This document shows positions 35,171-45,300 of a stretch of DNA of 64,000 nt, in pieces (within the stretch, counting starts at the first letter, position 1; every line of letters begins with the position of its first letter). The stretch is taken from positions 254,145,778-254,209,777 of the forward strand of contig NC_134568.1 in NCBI RefSeq assembly GCF_050947875.1, written 5' to 3'. A program made the position numbers and the translations under genes. Under the pieces are notes generated by a model. The model was not told where the DNA came from. It did no database searches and was given only the letters and a program-made list of their open reading frames with translations. The DNA comes from Dermacentor variabilis. Taxonomy: Eukaryota; Arthropoda; Arachnida; Ixodida; Ixodidae.

Positions 35171-35590
35171 CGGTAGGTCGCAAGAAGCGCAGTATACTGC
35201 GCTTCTTGGCCGTGCGAGCACTATAGCGCTCGCACGGCCTTCTTCTGTGACGTTAGGTACTGTAGATGGTGTAGAATTCCTTCTTCGGATAGTGGCCGGT
35301 CGTCTAGCTGGTTGAGTTGGTGGCGAAGGGATTCCCTCTGTGGGCTCCGTGGATCCCCTAAGGTCAATCGATTCTCCATGACCGAGTGGTCACAGATTGC
35401 GCTGTCGGCTGTCCCTATGCGGAACGCATCCTCTTTGATAAAAGCAACGTCCAACCACAGTCGATACAAAAGCCTGGCGTCTCCACGGCGAAGCTTTGAT
35501 GGGACTCAAAGGCTTAATCTGGGATCAAGGGAGTATAGCCGGTAATTCCCAAAACGTGGCTCATTCCATTGCGACGTGGTGCACTGGCGA
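35171..35590 (-). pseudogene. LINE ORF2 C-terminus, disrupted by an inverted insertion
   Basis: From about 35560 the minus strand reads PRFGNYRLYSLDPRLSL, a stop, then LYRLWLDVAFIKEDAFRIG and LNQLDDRPLSEEGILHHL, which is the region after RNase H in tick LINEs. It ends QKKAVRAL then TAG. The TAG belongs to a 31-base insertion at 35193-35223. Without it, the frame would continue with the expected family ending (LRF, then RPTGLC) to a stop just upstream of 35150. The insertion is built from inverted copies of its own flanks (see findings). Confidence 0.75.
35193..35223. repeat. Templated inverted insertion forming two hairpins
   Basis: Positions 35182-35207 form a perfect 26-base palindrome centred between 35194 and 35195. 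Positions 35208-35219 pair with 35228-35239 around an 8-base loop. The inserted 31 bases supply one arm of each hairpin and place a TAG in the LINE frame. Confidence 0.85.
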
Positions 35591-35623
35591 GCAAGCAGGC
35601 GGAGCTTCCATGCTGCGCCAGTT

Positions 35624-36505
35624 TTAGAAAGTCGAAGAGGCGCAGTGATCACCTTGACAGTTAGGACACCTCAGCGTGGTTGCGCTGCAGTTGTCTTCTG
35701 AGTTGGGTTCGGCGCATCGAGGGCGCACTGCGGAATTTCTGCAAACACCCTTCACATGACCAATCTTCTTACAGTTGAAGCATTGCATTGGTCTTAGAAT
35801 AAATGGTCGGACCTGGCGGCTAAAGTAGCCAACCTTCACGTAGGAGGGAAGACAGTCGCCTCTGAACGTTATCATCGCACAACGTGTGTTACCGAGGCGA
35901 CCTACGTGCACAATGACGCAGTGTTAACTTGCTGGTTTTATGAGAACTGGGAGGTGCGCGTTAGGCATTTCATTGTCAATGCCATATATGACTCCTATTA
36001 TTGTGGCAGTATTCGCTGGCACGATGGATAGGATCTTGATGTTACCCAGCTGCGTTACATGTTGTAGTGTGTTCAGCGCGCTCGGGTTCATCACATTGAT
36101 TGCCAGGATGTTTCTCCTAGTGTTTATCCTGACATCCTTGATCTCGTTTGGCACGGTGTTTTCTAGATACACGGAGAGTGCTTGCCTGTTGAGGACGCGT
36201 AGGTTGTCTGTAGCGTTCTGTGGCACAAACAGGATGGAGTGAGGACATCGTTGAGGCGCAGTTTTCACGGTGGTCGAACTTGACGCCGAGGATGCGTTGG
36301 TGATGCTTCATTTGGCCTTGCGGTACAGAACAAGTCGAAAGCTGTCTTCAGACGGCTCGTCACCTCCTGCGGAGTAAAGAGCTGTGTCCACGCTATCGCT
36401 CGATGTATTTCCTCGCTTCCTCGAAGCGATGTCGGCGGGTGAATGGGAACCGGGTGGGTCCTCGGGGTGTAGTACAGCCATCATCGGGCGCGGTATACCC
36501 CGCAA
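35624..36505 (-). pseudogene. LINE ORF1 with zinc knuckles
   Basis: Minus-strand frames 36505-36308, 36268-35924 and 35911-35624 read as one protein with two or three breaks. The first part is polar and low-complexity. The middle (LRVLNRQALSVYLENTVPNE, GVIYGIDNEMP) is the ORF1 core. The last part has two CCHC-type knuckles: CFNCKKIGHVKGVC and a second around CPNCQGDHCA. Proteins of this shape bind LINE RNA. It lies upstream of two LINE fragments on the same strand, but the endonuclease that should follow is missing. Confidence 0.8.
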
Positions 36506-36602
36506 GTGCAGTGAGAAGTCCTGAAAAGCACAGAGACAGGCGAGATATGTTCCACAAGAGAAACACAGGCATAGAGACTACGCAGAGCACATCGCACATC
36601 CC

Positions 36603-37412
36603 TTAAAGGGACACTAAAGGCAAATACTAAGTCTACGTGGACTATTTAAATACCATTCCAGAAATCTCGCAACGATTGTTTCGTGCCAAGAAAAGATTTA
36701 GTGTACGAGAAAATTGCATGTGAAGGGTCCGAATACCTTTTTCGTAATTCAAATCTCCCGCCACCCAACCGGGGCAGCGGTGACGTTGCATACGCCATTA
36801 CCACCCTTTGCTACCGTCGGTGAGTAAAACGGCGCCCGACAAACGGCGGTACTGGACCAAAACAGAGCGGTGCAATCACCGCTGCAGCTGGTTTTTGATC
36901 AAGTGGCGTAGACCGTTTGGGCATCCCGCGACATCACATGGAAGTTGAATTCTCTGCTACTCGCAGTTTGTACGAGTTTCGCGAGCCAGCAAAACCGGCG
37001 CAGCACTATGCGATAGCGAAACTACTGAAACGCCATAGTGTGGGCGGCGCGGAGTCGAGCAAAAACGAAACCATTAGATCGCCTGCGTCGCTGTCAAGAG
37101 TAATTTAAATGAGTTCCTTTTTTTCTAAAAACGAACTAGAACTGGACAAGTAGCATTTTATTTCGTCTTATAATACAATACAAGGATGTTTCTTGCAACG
37201 AGTGGTTGAGTACTAGTGACAGAATTTAAATGACGAGTGCTTTCCTCACAAGGCAGGTACTTGAATGTCCCAGGGGAGTCTCTAATCACGTCCTGCATTT
37301 ACCTCAATTTCTTGATTATTAAGGCTCTGCTCACGATAATATTGATGCCATAGGGATTCTCGAGCCCTGATCTTTCCGGTTATCTTAATATTTGCCTTTA
37401 GTCTCCCTTTAA
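36603..37412. mobile_element. MITE bounded by TTAA, family M3
   Basis: TTAA at 36603-36606 is followed by AGGGACACTAAAGGCAAATA. At the other end TATTTGCCTTTAGTCTCCCT is followed by TTAA (37409-37412). The terminal repeats are 20 bases with one mismatch. The 802-bp interior has no transposase. TTAA target duplications are the hallmark of piggyBac-type integration, so a piggyBac-mobilised MITE is the simplest reading, although the motif sequence itself does not prove it. Confidence 0.8.
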
Positions 37413-37439
37413 ACCGTGGCAAGATACGAAGCTGTTGAC

Positions 37440-37515
37440 GATGATAAAGTGGCATCCACTTTGACCTGGGGCGGTGAGAAATAGTCACCTAGACAGCTTG
37501 AGTTAACCTGGTCTA
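37440..37515 (+). repeat. GAT-associated repeat, copy 1 (truncated)
   Basis: Contains gacgatgataaagtggcatc, ctggggcggtgagaaatagt and cacctagacagcttgagtta. The same order appears at 37655-37840 and 62343-62530. Confidence 0.65.
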
Positions 37516-37654
37516 GCTACGTGCAACATGCAACTACTACATGCAACTGCTGCAAGTCGGGACACCTAATGGAATACAATGCAACTGCAATGCAAAGTCT
37601 GCACGTATCGACGGTACGCGGCGCGCATGTAAAATCACGTGACAAGTGGTATTA

Positions 37655-37840
37655 GATGGTGATGATGCTGATGACGATGATTTACTGGCAACCCCTTTGA
37701 AATGGGGTGGTGAGAAACAGTCACCTAGCCTGCTTGATCTAATCAGGGATGCTATATATGTTTTTCATTCTGGCATTTTTTTTATACATCTCGTTAACCT
37801 TTATTTTTCCTCACGACAATCCAACCATTTCTTGGCCAAT
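37655..37840 (+). repeat. GAT-associated repeat, copy 2
   Basis: A GAT-rich start (37655-37680) is followed by aaatggggtggtgagaaaca, gtcacctagcctgcttgatc and taatcagggatgctatatat. The family looks like a short mobile repeat with a microsatellite at one end; it has no coding capacity. Confidence 0.7.
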
Positions 37841-37919
37841 TCCCCAAAGCCTGGCAATAGCTGCGACGGAGACTGGTGGCGGCGACGGTGGCGGACAACA
37901 TCGCCAACCGAAACAATCA

Positions 37920-38288
37920 TTGGAATGAACCCGCAACAATTTACACTGTAAAAATTTACGCGGCAGTATAACGTTGTCTAGCCCTTTCGGCACGTACATG
38001 GCATTGCTCTACCAACACCTCTCCACTGAGGATACACTTTAGCGGCATTCTCGTCCTCCCGTTGTACGCCACCGCGATTTTCGACCAGCCACCGCAAGCG
38101 GGCCAATCCCACCCGCGGGCACCACCCTCCTCATCCGGTTATCTACTTTCACTGCTCTAGCTCGGCTGCTCGGCCACACCAAAATTTTCTCCACTTTTGC
38201 GTGCTCCTCTCCTCTTGTCAGCCAATTAGATAAGAAAACCCTGTCAAAATAGGCAATGCTATTCGCTTTAAAAGCAAAAAAAAAGTGA
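37920..38288 (+). mobile_element. TIR element M1, third copy, left of the LINE
   Basis: Alignable with 7335-7680: gccctttcggcacgt, caccgcgattttcgaccagc, cctcttgtcagccaattaga and ggcaatgctattcgctttaa. It stops at 38288, where the LINE insertion begins. The element's left terminal repeat is missing or too diverged. Confidence 0.75.
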
Positions 38289-39043
38289 CTTCCGGTTGCG
38301 CTGGCCTTGTGTGACCCGGAGCGTTCCTACCTTTACACCGACTCGAGAGACGCAATCAGAGCTTTCGAATCGTGTAACCTCGCTCGAGAAGCGGCCTCTA
38401 TTCTAGAGAAAAGGGCTTGTCCCGGTTCTCATTATATCACGCGGTTCCTCGCACACATGGGGACGAACGTTCTCGAGCGCTTCCCAAACCTCAACGAGCT
38501 GGCCCACGACCGTGCGCGAGAACTCACGCGCCGCGACGGTCTGGAGGCTCCGGAGGGGCAGGAAGGGACTCAGCGGAACGAAATCACTCCTCACATTTAA
38601 TGAAATTACTAAACATTACCAACATGATCGGAGAGTTTATCCTCTGCCTCACCCCAAGCTCAGTAGAGGTCAGTCAGCTACTCTTAGAATGTTGGAGACG
38701 GGATCTTTCCCGTCGCAGGGATTCCTCAGTAGGATGTACTCGGATGTGGACCCTAGTTGTCCCGACTGCAGTGAAACCTTTTGCTCTATAGCTCACATGC
38801 TCTGGCGATGTCCCGCGTTGCCGAACGACTTTCTCTCCAGCGAAGCCGAATGGGAAGAGGCCATCAGAAGCACGGTACTCCGAAAGCAAGCCCCGGCTAT
38901 CCAGAGGGCCCAGGAAAGGGCGGAGCGTCACGGCGTTCTGTCCTCTACGTGGGCGCGGCCAGCGGCTACAAAGGCTGCCCGTTAGGAGGTCCTGACAGTA
39001 GCTCTTCAGGATTAAATAAAGTTCGTTGTCTGGTTGTCTGTCT
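38289..39043 (+). mobile_element. RNase H LINE, 5'-truncated insertion with TSD
   Basis: It starts within RNase H (YLYTDSRDAIRAF, catalytic Asp), continues through HYITRFLAHMGTN and FPNLNELAHDRARELTRRDG, then shifts frame near 38570 to SLLTFNEITKHYQHDRRVYP. The C-terminus holds the knuckle (CPDCSETFCSIAHMLWRCPA) and ends at 38985. The 3' end is attaaataaagttcgttgtc plus TGTC units. AAAAGTGA flanks both sides (38281-38288 and 39044-39051). It is the same family as the LINE at 32817-34972. Confidence 0.9.
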
Positions 39044-39181
39044 AAAAGTGAAGAGAGCGTTTGTGTGGGTGGTTCAAACAACGCTGCGGGTCACCGCGCC
39101 CGATGCTTGCATCGCCGTTTACCTAAGGTTGACGCCAGGAGATTGCAATAAAAACAGACTGGAATAGTTTTACGTTATAGG
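39044..39181 (+). mobile_element. TIR element M1, third copy, right of the LINE
   Basis: Continues the interrupted element with agagagcgttt, cgcccgatgcttgcatcgcc and gacgccaggagattgcaata. It ends in ggaatagttttacgttatag, the right terminal repeat. This matches 7695-7831 of the intact copy. Confidence 0.85.
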
Positions 39182-40022
39182 GTGCGTGGTGTGGAATGCC
39201 CGTCAATACCATTCGCCGTGCTGATCTTGTGTGCCGTTCCCGTGCCATATGACCTAAGCGTTCGTTGTCATGCGTACCTACGTCGCTGTCAGTTTAACTC
39301 CGCATGGCTGGCATACTTTTGGCTGCCTTTTTATTTACACTAAAATCTTGCACTGATGCCAGCGTGCGAATGACGCAGTATACTCAGGGACTTGCGCCGT
39401 GCCAGTCTTCGATGGCACAGGCGCTTCGCAATTAACCTCTAGGAGGTTTCTCTTTATTTCTATTTTTTTTATTCCATATAATTTAAGCCTGCGTCATGAG
39501 TCATGCCGCTTTCAGACATTTTTTTTCTGAGGAGTGGAGCATCATCTGTTTGCGGCAGACAACGAGGACGATAGGGTGCAGAGCATTAAGCAGACATTTT
39601 GTAACCGTTCATTTCCTCCAATTCCACTCCCTTATTACTATCAGTCTCGCCGAGTGCCCGACCACGATTGCAGAGGGGGCGTGGTTTCGTGCGAGCGAAA
39701 GACGAAGAACAAAAAAGTAAGGAAAAAGAAAATAATGATCACAAAATATAAAGCTCATGGCAACATTGAGCGTGTGCGTGCATGGACACCAGTTTGTATG
39801 ACTTATGACTTCTTGGTACAATACATATGCGTAATTTGGTACATGGTATTGCTCTATAGCCGCCTTTTCGCGCAGTCAACGCCAATTTCACACTTTACAA
39901 TTGCACTCAGTATGAGCTACAACGCATTAGCGCGTGGCAAAGCGGTCGCGCGTTGTAGCTCATACTGAGCGCGATTGTACGGCGCCAGTCTTCTCTTACT
40001 TACGCAGTTATGTATAGCGAAC
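39182..40022. other. No gene; one long inverted repeat inside
   Basis: Frames at 39496-39968 have no domain. The inverted repeat at 39906-39969 is listed separately. Confidence 0.45.
39906..39969. repeat. Inverted repeat, 20-base perfect arms
   Basis: ctcagtatgagctacaacgc (39906-39925) and its exact reverse complement (39950-39969) with a 24-base loop. No terminal motif or target duplication identifies it as a transposon. Confidence 0.95.
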
Positions 40023-40024
40023 TT

Positions 40025-40091
<67 letters not shown>

Positions 40092-40094
40092 TTT
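40023..40094. repeat. (TTTA)n microsatellite
   Basis: About 18 TTTA units. On the minus strand it is (AAAT)n, the tail type of jockey/CR1-like LINEs, so it may be an expanded LINE tail. Confidence 0.95.
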
Positions 40095-40557
40095 CGATAC
40101 TGCCGGTCTGTGTTTCAAGCTGTTAGGCCGGACTGGGTTACAAATTATTATTATTTGTTTTGAACACATATATACAATTAACAGGAAAGGCAAAGCGAGA
40201 AGCAGGCTGGCAACTGCCACCGGAAGGGGCACAATGCCTGCCTAGTCTTCAGAAGGGAGGCGACAGCAACAAAGAAATGGAAGCTAGGAAGGAGGGGAGG
40301 AAAAAGGAAAGGAAGAGCAACAGGACAAATCTAAATAATAAAATTGAACACAGTACAGGTCACACACAGTAGGGCCGGTCACTGAACGTCACGCTACTAC
40401 AGAATGTTGAATAAAATATTTTCGACGCTACAAACGTGAACCTAAGTTAGTTAACTCTAGGAAAGTAATTATATAGAGTGCGATGAGCCTGATCACGTTT
40501 AGACGCACAACCACTGGGGTACAAACTTTCGTCGAGTGTCGTACCACCGCAGGCCAG
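40095..40557. other. No gene recognised
   Basis: Purine-rich segment at 40190-40340; no coding or structural signal otherwise. Confidence 0.4.
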
Positions 40558-40826
40558 CACTCTAAGAAAAGTTTACACCCTTTGGAGTGTATATTTGCCA
40601 CGCAACGATAATCGTCATCTGTCTTGCCCGCATTTCCTTTCTTGAAAACGCTGCGCTCGTTACTTTCCTGTCGGGAATGCTACGTCATGCTGATAACGCG
40701 CATGCCGTTCGTCACTCGAAAGTACCGGGCTCGCCGTGTTAAAGAAAGGAAATGCGGACAAGACAGATGGCGATTATCGTTGTCGGGCAACCATACACCC
40801 CAAAAGGTGCAACTGTTCTTAGAGTG
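40558..40826. mobile_element. Fold-back MITE with CACTCTAAGAA ends, family M4
   Basis: Left CACTCTAAGAAAAGTTTACA and the reverse complement of the right end CACTCTAAGAACAGTTGCAC align for about 100 bases. Shared words include caacgataatcg, catctgtcttg and cgcatttcctttctt. Almost the whole 269-bp element is palindromic. There is no coding capacity. Confidence 0.88.
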
Positions 40827-40839
40827 AAGGAGATGATAG

Positions 40840-41850
40840 TCTCTCTCTAGCGACATGCGCTGCGCACTGAAAGCGGGACACTCAAATCATATCAAGATCA
40901 AATACATAGATTGCATGCATACAAAGCAATACAATAAGATACGTAAACAACGGGAAAGGTCGCGACAGGAAGCTTACTGCCCATACTATACAATAAACGT
41001 CCAGGTAAATATACAGGTGAAATGCGACGGAAATGACAATCAAGGCGCACGTGCATCAAATGAATGTGTTATGGATTCTAGAGCATGTAAATTGGACGAT
41101 ACCGTCGAGCATTCAACAACAGTGGCGGGAAGTAAATTCCAGTTGGTTATTGTTCTTGGGGAAAAAAAGTATACTGAAATATGTTGGCGTTATATGAGAG
41201 CTCGGTCACTTTTTTAGAATGATAGGACCGCACAGGCCGCCAGTTCGCGTCACTTAGGTACGTGTCGTTCCTAGTTCCTAATTGTCCGTGGTAAAGGAGA
41301 TAAAAAGAAACTGTCCTTCGCTCACGGTATCGCCTAATTTCTAGCTTTTCGTGATGAGCGTTTTCTAAGAGAGCTGTGACTGATGCTTGCCAACTGTAAC
41401 TGCTAGAAATTAGCCTATTTTCTGGATATTTTTTTCTCGGTATTCTTCGTAACTTTAATCTAACATGGGCAAGAAAATTCGTCATAGGAAAAGCAAATAT
41501 ACAGCAGAAGGACCAATTGTATAATTCTGCGCAGCCCCAGGGAATCGGGTACTGTTCGACTGCAGACAATACATGCTGCAGCAGAGAGGCATCGCAACTA
41601 CTTGACTACTTGAAGTAGAAATTTATCTTCACTGGGGTGCTAAAAAGCTTTACCGGCAGCAGTTGCTTCAACTTGGCTTCAGAAACATTTCCATAGCTTT
41701 TAATGCCCTGAGTGTCTATACATTGCGAGGTAAAGAGAGTTAGAGGGACCTGAGCGAAATGCTGAGTAATGAACGTGATAGGCTGAAAGCATGCAACAGC
41801 ACAGATAGCAGGAAACAGTTTCAGAAACTCAGCACAATTCATACAACACA
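40840..41850 (-). pseudogene. LINE RT C-terminal fragment
   Basis: In the minus frame 41569-41147, RLISSSYSWQASVTALLENA then ERRTVSFYLLYHGQLGTRND and NANIFQYTFFPQ are the RT thumb and C-terminus of jockey/CR1-type LINEs. An upstream part reads PWGCAELYNW-like thumb sequence with frame changes. The RT palm is missing. Confidence 0.65.
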
Positions 41851-42640
41851 CAATTCATATTGCGTTCTCGATGTTTCCTGTCCTTTGTGCGGATGCAAGA
41901 TTTTCAAGCTTGAAAAAACTCGTCCAGGTCAGATGCCTTGTAGGTATGAGGAGATAGAGAGATCTTTTAAATTCTTTTTACTAACTCAATACGGTTCTAT
42001 GGTGGTATTTTCACTTCTCCATCGACACGCGGTGAATATACCGGGGGTTAGGAGCAGTAACAAAATTATTTTGGCACTCAACTAGTTGAGGCACATTGCA
42101 GACTTTTAGAAGTCGTGGTGGAGACTGTTTAGGCGATGGGACTGTTCATAGAAGACCTTGGAGACCGGAGTGTGCGCATAAATTGTGCCAGTGCGCTTCC
42201 TTCCCAATATTCTGCATAAAATAAACATTAAAACATATAAGTCGTAGGAGTAAACCGGGACCCGTATTCACAAAAAGCGTTTACGATTGAATCGTTCTCA
42301 CGAGAAATTTCCAGCCAGTCGAGATGCTCGACATATTATTAGCTAAAGGCAGCCGACCAGTGGCAGAGTTCACTTGCGAACGAAAAGCTTTGCGAATTGG
42401 GCCAGATAACCTTAAGCGATCGTTTTCGTGGCTAGTGTGTAAGGCGCCTCACCGCCGCTCCACTCGCGTCCGGCGTGCCATCCGTCAGACAGATATTTTC
42501 TAGGGAGTTCTTTGGCTTCCGAGGTCACCATCCAAACTCGAGTACAGATTAGGACAATGGCCTTTCGCAATGCTCTCCCCTTGCTACCCCTGCACTGCAC
42601 TAGCCGCAAGTTCAGGACAATGGGCTTTCACAACGCTCTC
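41851..42640. other. No gene; small repeats
   Basis: A 28-base segment beginning aggacaatgg and ending gctctcc occurs at about 42551 and again at about 42614, imperfectly. The pair acccgtattcacaaaaagc (42261) and gctttgcgaattgggcc (42387) may be the ends of a small TIR element, with weak matching. Confidence 0.35.
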
Positions 42641-44540
42641 CACTAAACCCTATTCTGCTCCAACCATTCCCGTCTTTTAGCTGCTATAATGTTATCATTT
42701 CCTTCAGATACATCTGGGCTGCACCGCGTTTGTTTGAACTTGTACGCAGCATGGTGCCTCGGGATTGCCGATAGGAAGCGTGTTACAACTTCACGCACGG
42801 CGAGAAACAGCCGGACAGGAAAAGCCCATCGCTCCCGCAGCAGCGAAACCGAAAGACCGCTCCGGGATTTCCCAACGGTTTGAACTGCCTCGGTGGCCCG
42901 AACGACTCGTGCGTTCTCTGTTTACACACGGGACCTATTTCCACCCAAGTAACCCGATTTAGAACAAGACTACGTGCCGAGGAAAGAAGGGGCGACATCG
43001 AGTGCCCACGGTGTGACACCGCGCTCGGCGTGTCAAAGCTGCGCGAGAGCCCTTGTGGTTGCTTCAGTCTAGCCACGTGAGCGAGAGGACCCGTTAAAAC
43101 AGCATATAGGGCCGGCGGAAAGCGAGCGTCAAATGGGCGGCACGGGGCAGCTTAACCTTGACCGCACGCGGCAGTGGGCCGGGCCGCCGCGCGGCGGAGT
43201 CGCTCTGCGCGCGGGCACAGCAGCCGCGGTGCGCCAGCGTTCGAGAAAGCGTGGAATAATTGGCTTTCGCGCCACGTAAAAAGAGTGAACGGGAAAGGCG
43301 TCGGCGGGAGAGCAAGAGAAATCCTGGCGGAGGGAGTAAGGGTGAAACGGGTATGCAGCGGGCAAGAAGAGACGACGGTGCGGTGCACCATTCGGGATCT
43401 TTAATCGTTTCCTTTCAGTTAAGTAGCAACATCGGGAATGGCCATTTGCGAAACGCGCAGCTTGATCGGCCCAGTGGACACACAGCGGGGCACAATTATA
43501 CGTGTTTCTGCGTTCGATTTCCCTTATGCCTTTCTACTGCACGCGTGCGTGCGGGCGCCCGTAATTTCCTCTTGCACTGCGCCACGATCGCCGGAAGCCA
43601 GCGCGCTGTTCTTCTTCTTGGTCCTTATTTTCTCGTCTCTCTTCCAAATGGTTCCCACTTGCTTGCTAGAAGCGAGGAAATGAGCGAAAGGTGAAAGAGA
43701 GAGAGAGAGAGAGCAAAAAATTATGGAGACAGAAAGAGGTGCAAAAGAGTAAGAATCGCTCCGGCAAAGGAAGGAATGTGGACCGAGCGCGCAGCTCCCT
43801 AAATGCGGAAGTTGCTTCCACGAAGCACAGTACGAGCCTTATTTTTCTCTCGTCGCGCGCTTTACAAATGTACGCGGTGCGGCGTGCGCAGAGATGATCG
43901 CGCGCGCGTGCAGCCACCTCTCTCCGCGGCCAAATTACAACCGAAGACTATAGCGGCGGGCTGCGGTGCTGCCGCAGCGCGAAGGGAGGAGCGGAGTCGC
44001 GAGGCCTCCGCCCGCAGTGAGGCACACCGCCTTTCTCCTCTCCGAGGCCGCCACGGCACCCATTCGCGACTATAGCGATGCGTGCGTGCACGCGCATTTC
44101 TCGAGAGAGAGAGAAAGAGATGAAGAAAAGGAGGAGGAAGGACGACATTCTCGCGCCAAACGATCCATTTAGACGCAGCTACCACAACGCGGCAATTGGA
44201 CCTCATCGCAGCACGCGTCGGCGCTGATGGCATAGGTGCGCTCGTTCAGCTCGCTATAAAGACGTGTATAAACAGCTGCCAGCGCGCGATGCGTGCGCCG
44301 AGATCAACAAGCGTGGTGCGAAAACGAGACGGGGCGATGTAGGCACGACATACTTAGAGGCACTCGTTGCGACACCAGCCGCTACTTTGACGCATGCTGC
44401 GCGGCGATTGTGGAGACCTGCGAGACATAAACGGAATTGCAGGAACTTTTATAGGTTCCACTTTGCTCGAGTGAGTCGCGCGGGGGTGGTACAATTATTT
44501 TGTGCCGTTTTTAAAAAAGACGAGAAACGGAACCTACGCT
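42641..44540. promoter_or_regulatory. CpG-rich region with TATA-like box
   Basis: From about 42700 to 44480 the DNA is clearly richer in CG than its surroundings, with words such as gccgccgcgcggcgg (43181). A TATA-like motif (ctataaag, about 44253) lies near its right end. A possible splice acceptor (atttccttcag) lies at about 42708. Open frames on both strands give Arg/Ala-rich products without domains. It could be a promoter with first exon, or a GC-rich repeat. A GA repeat lies at 43695-43713. Confidence 0.35.
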
Positions 44541-44868
44541 GAAGGGTATACAGCCAGTCTAGCTTAGTAGTAGATATAGTAAACATTATTACTAAGATCA
44601 GTTCTACAGAAGTACGCAAAGTGGAAAAACGCAACCTTTCCCTTTTGTCAATAAACGGACAGATGGATCGACGGACGGACGGACCCTGACTTTCGTTCGA
44701 TGCGTGCTATTCCGGCTACGAACGTCACTTCAATAATATTTTCCCTCTTGATACTGGGGTCCATTAAAGCCAAATTGTCAGGTAAACTGAAAAAGAAAAA
44801 GAAGAAAAGATAGGGTTGGAGGAGGGGGAGGCGGGGCCGGTAAAACAGACGCGAAGTAAGACTAGCTT
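44541..44868. other. No gene recognised
   Basis: Spacer between the CpG-rich region and the SINE cluster. A short ggac-rich run (acggacggacgg) at about 44674. Confidence 0.4.
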
Positions 44869-45085
44869 GACGTAGTAGTTCTGCGGAAACCCGCAAGGTG
44901 GAGAGAAGTAATTGATAAAGGGAAACTCAGACATCCACCAGTTCGTAGCAACTGCTACAAAGGAAACCCATACGGGTTCCTCGAAGGAAAAGCCTCAGAG
45001 TTGAAGAAAAATTCGTCCTGGTCTCGAACCCGGGACCACCGCCTTTCTGGGGCAGCCGCTCTACCATCTGAGCTAACCAGGCGGC
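44869..45085 (-). mobile_element. tRNA-SINE S2 with full tRNA head
   Basis: Reading the minus strand from 45085: ctggttagctcagatggtag carries the A box, and gggttcgagacc a slightly changed B box. The arms between can be folded tRNA-like, so the head derives from a tRNA gene. The body repeats the two hairpin words and ends in gcgggtttccgcagaac. Not a functional tRNA gene: the T-arm is degenerate and the body is fused to it. Confidence 0.88.
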
Positions 45086-45141
45086 TAGCAGATGGCAGGG
45101 CGAAGTCGAATTTGTCGACAACACACGAAGCAAAGGTAAGT

Positions 45142-45300
45142 GTTTGACGTAGTAGTTCTGCGGAAACCCGCAAGGTGGACAGAAGTAATTGATAAAGGGA
45201 AACTCAGACATCCACCGGTTTGTAGCAACTGCTACAAAGGAAACCCATACGGGTTCATCGAAAGAAAAGCCTCAGAGTTGAAGAAAAATTCGTCCTGGTG
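45142..45300 (-). mobile_element. tRNA-SINE S2 body, headless copy
   Basis: Direct repeat of the body at 44869-45020 in the same orientation, truncated at ccaggacgaatt where the tRNA head should begin. The two copies are about 57 bases apart. Confidence 0.88.

Noticed and set aside
35593..36606. Viral or LTR-retrotransposon Gag
   Set aside because: Zinc knuckles occur in LINE ORF1 as well; the context and the ORF1 core favour a LINE, and no LTR, protease or integrase is present.
43129..44233. Arg/Ala-rich frames on both strands in the CpG-rich block
   Set aside because: Same composition effect; no recognisable protein.
45010..45085. tRNA gene
   Set aside because: The A and B boxes are those of a SINE head: the T-arm is degenerate and the sequence runs into a conserved SINE body.
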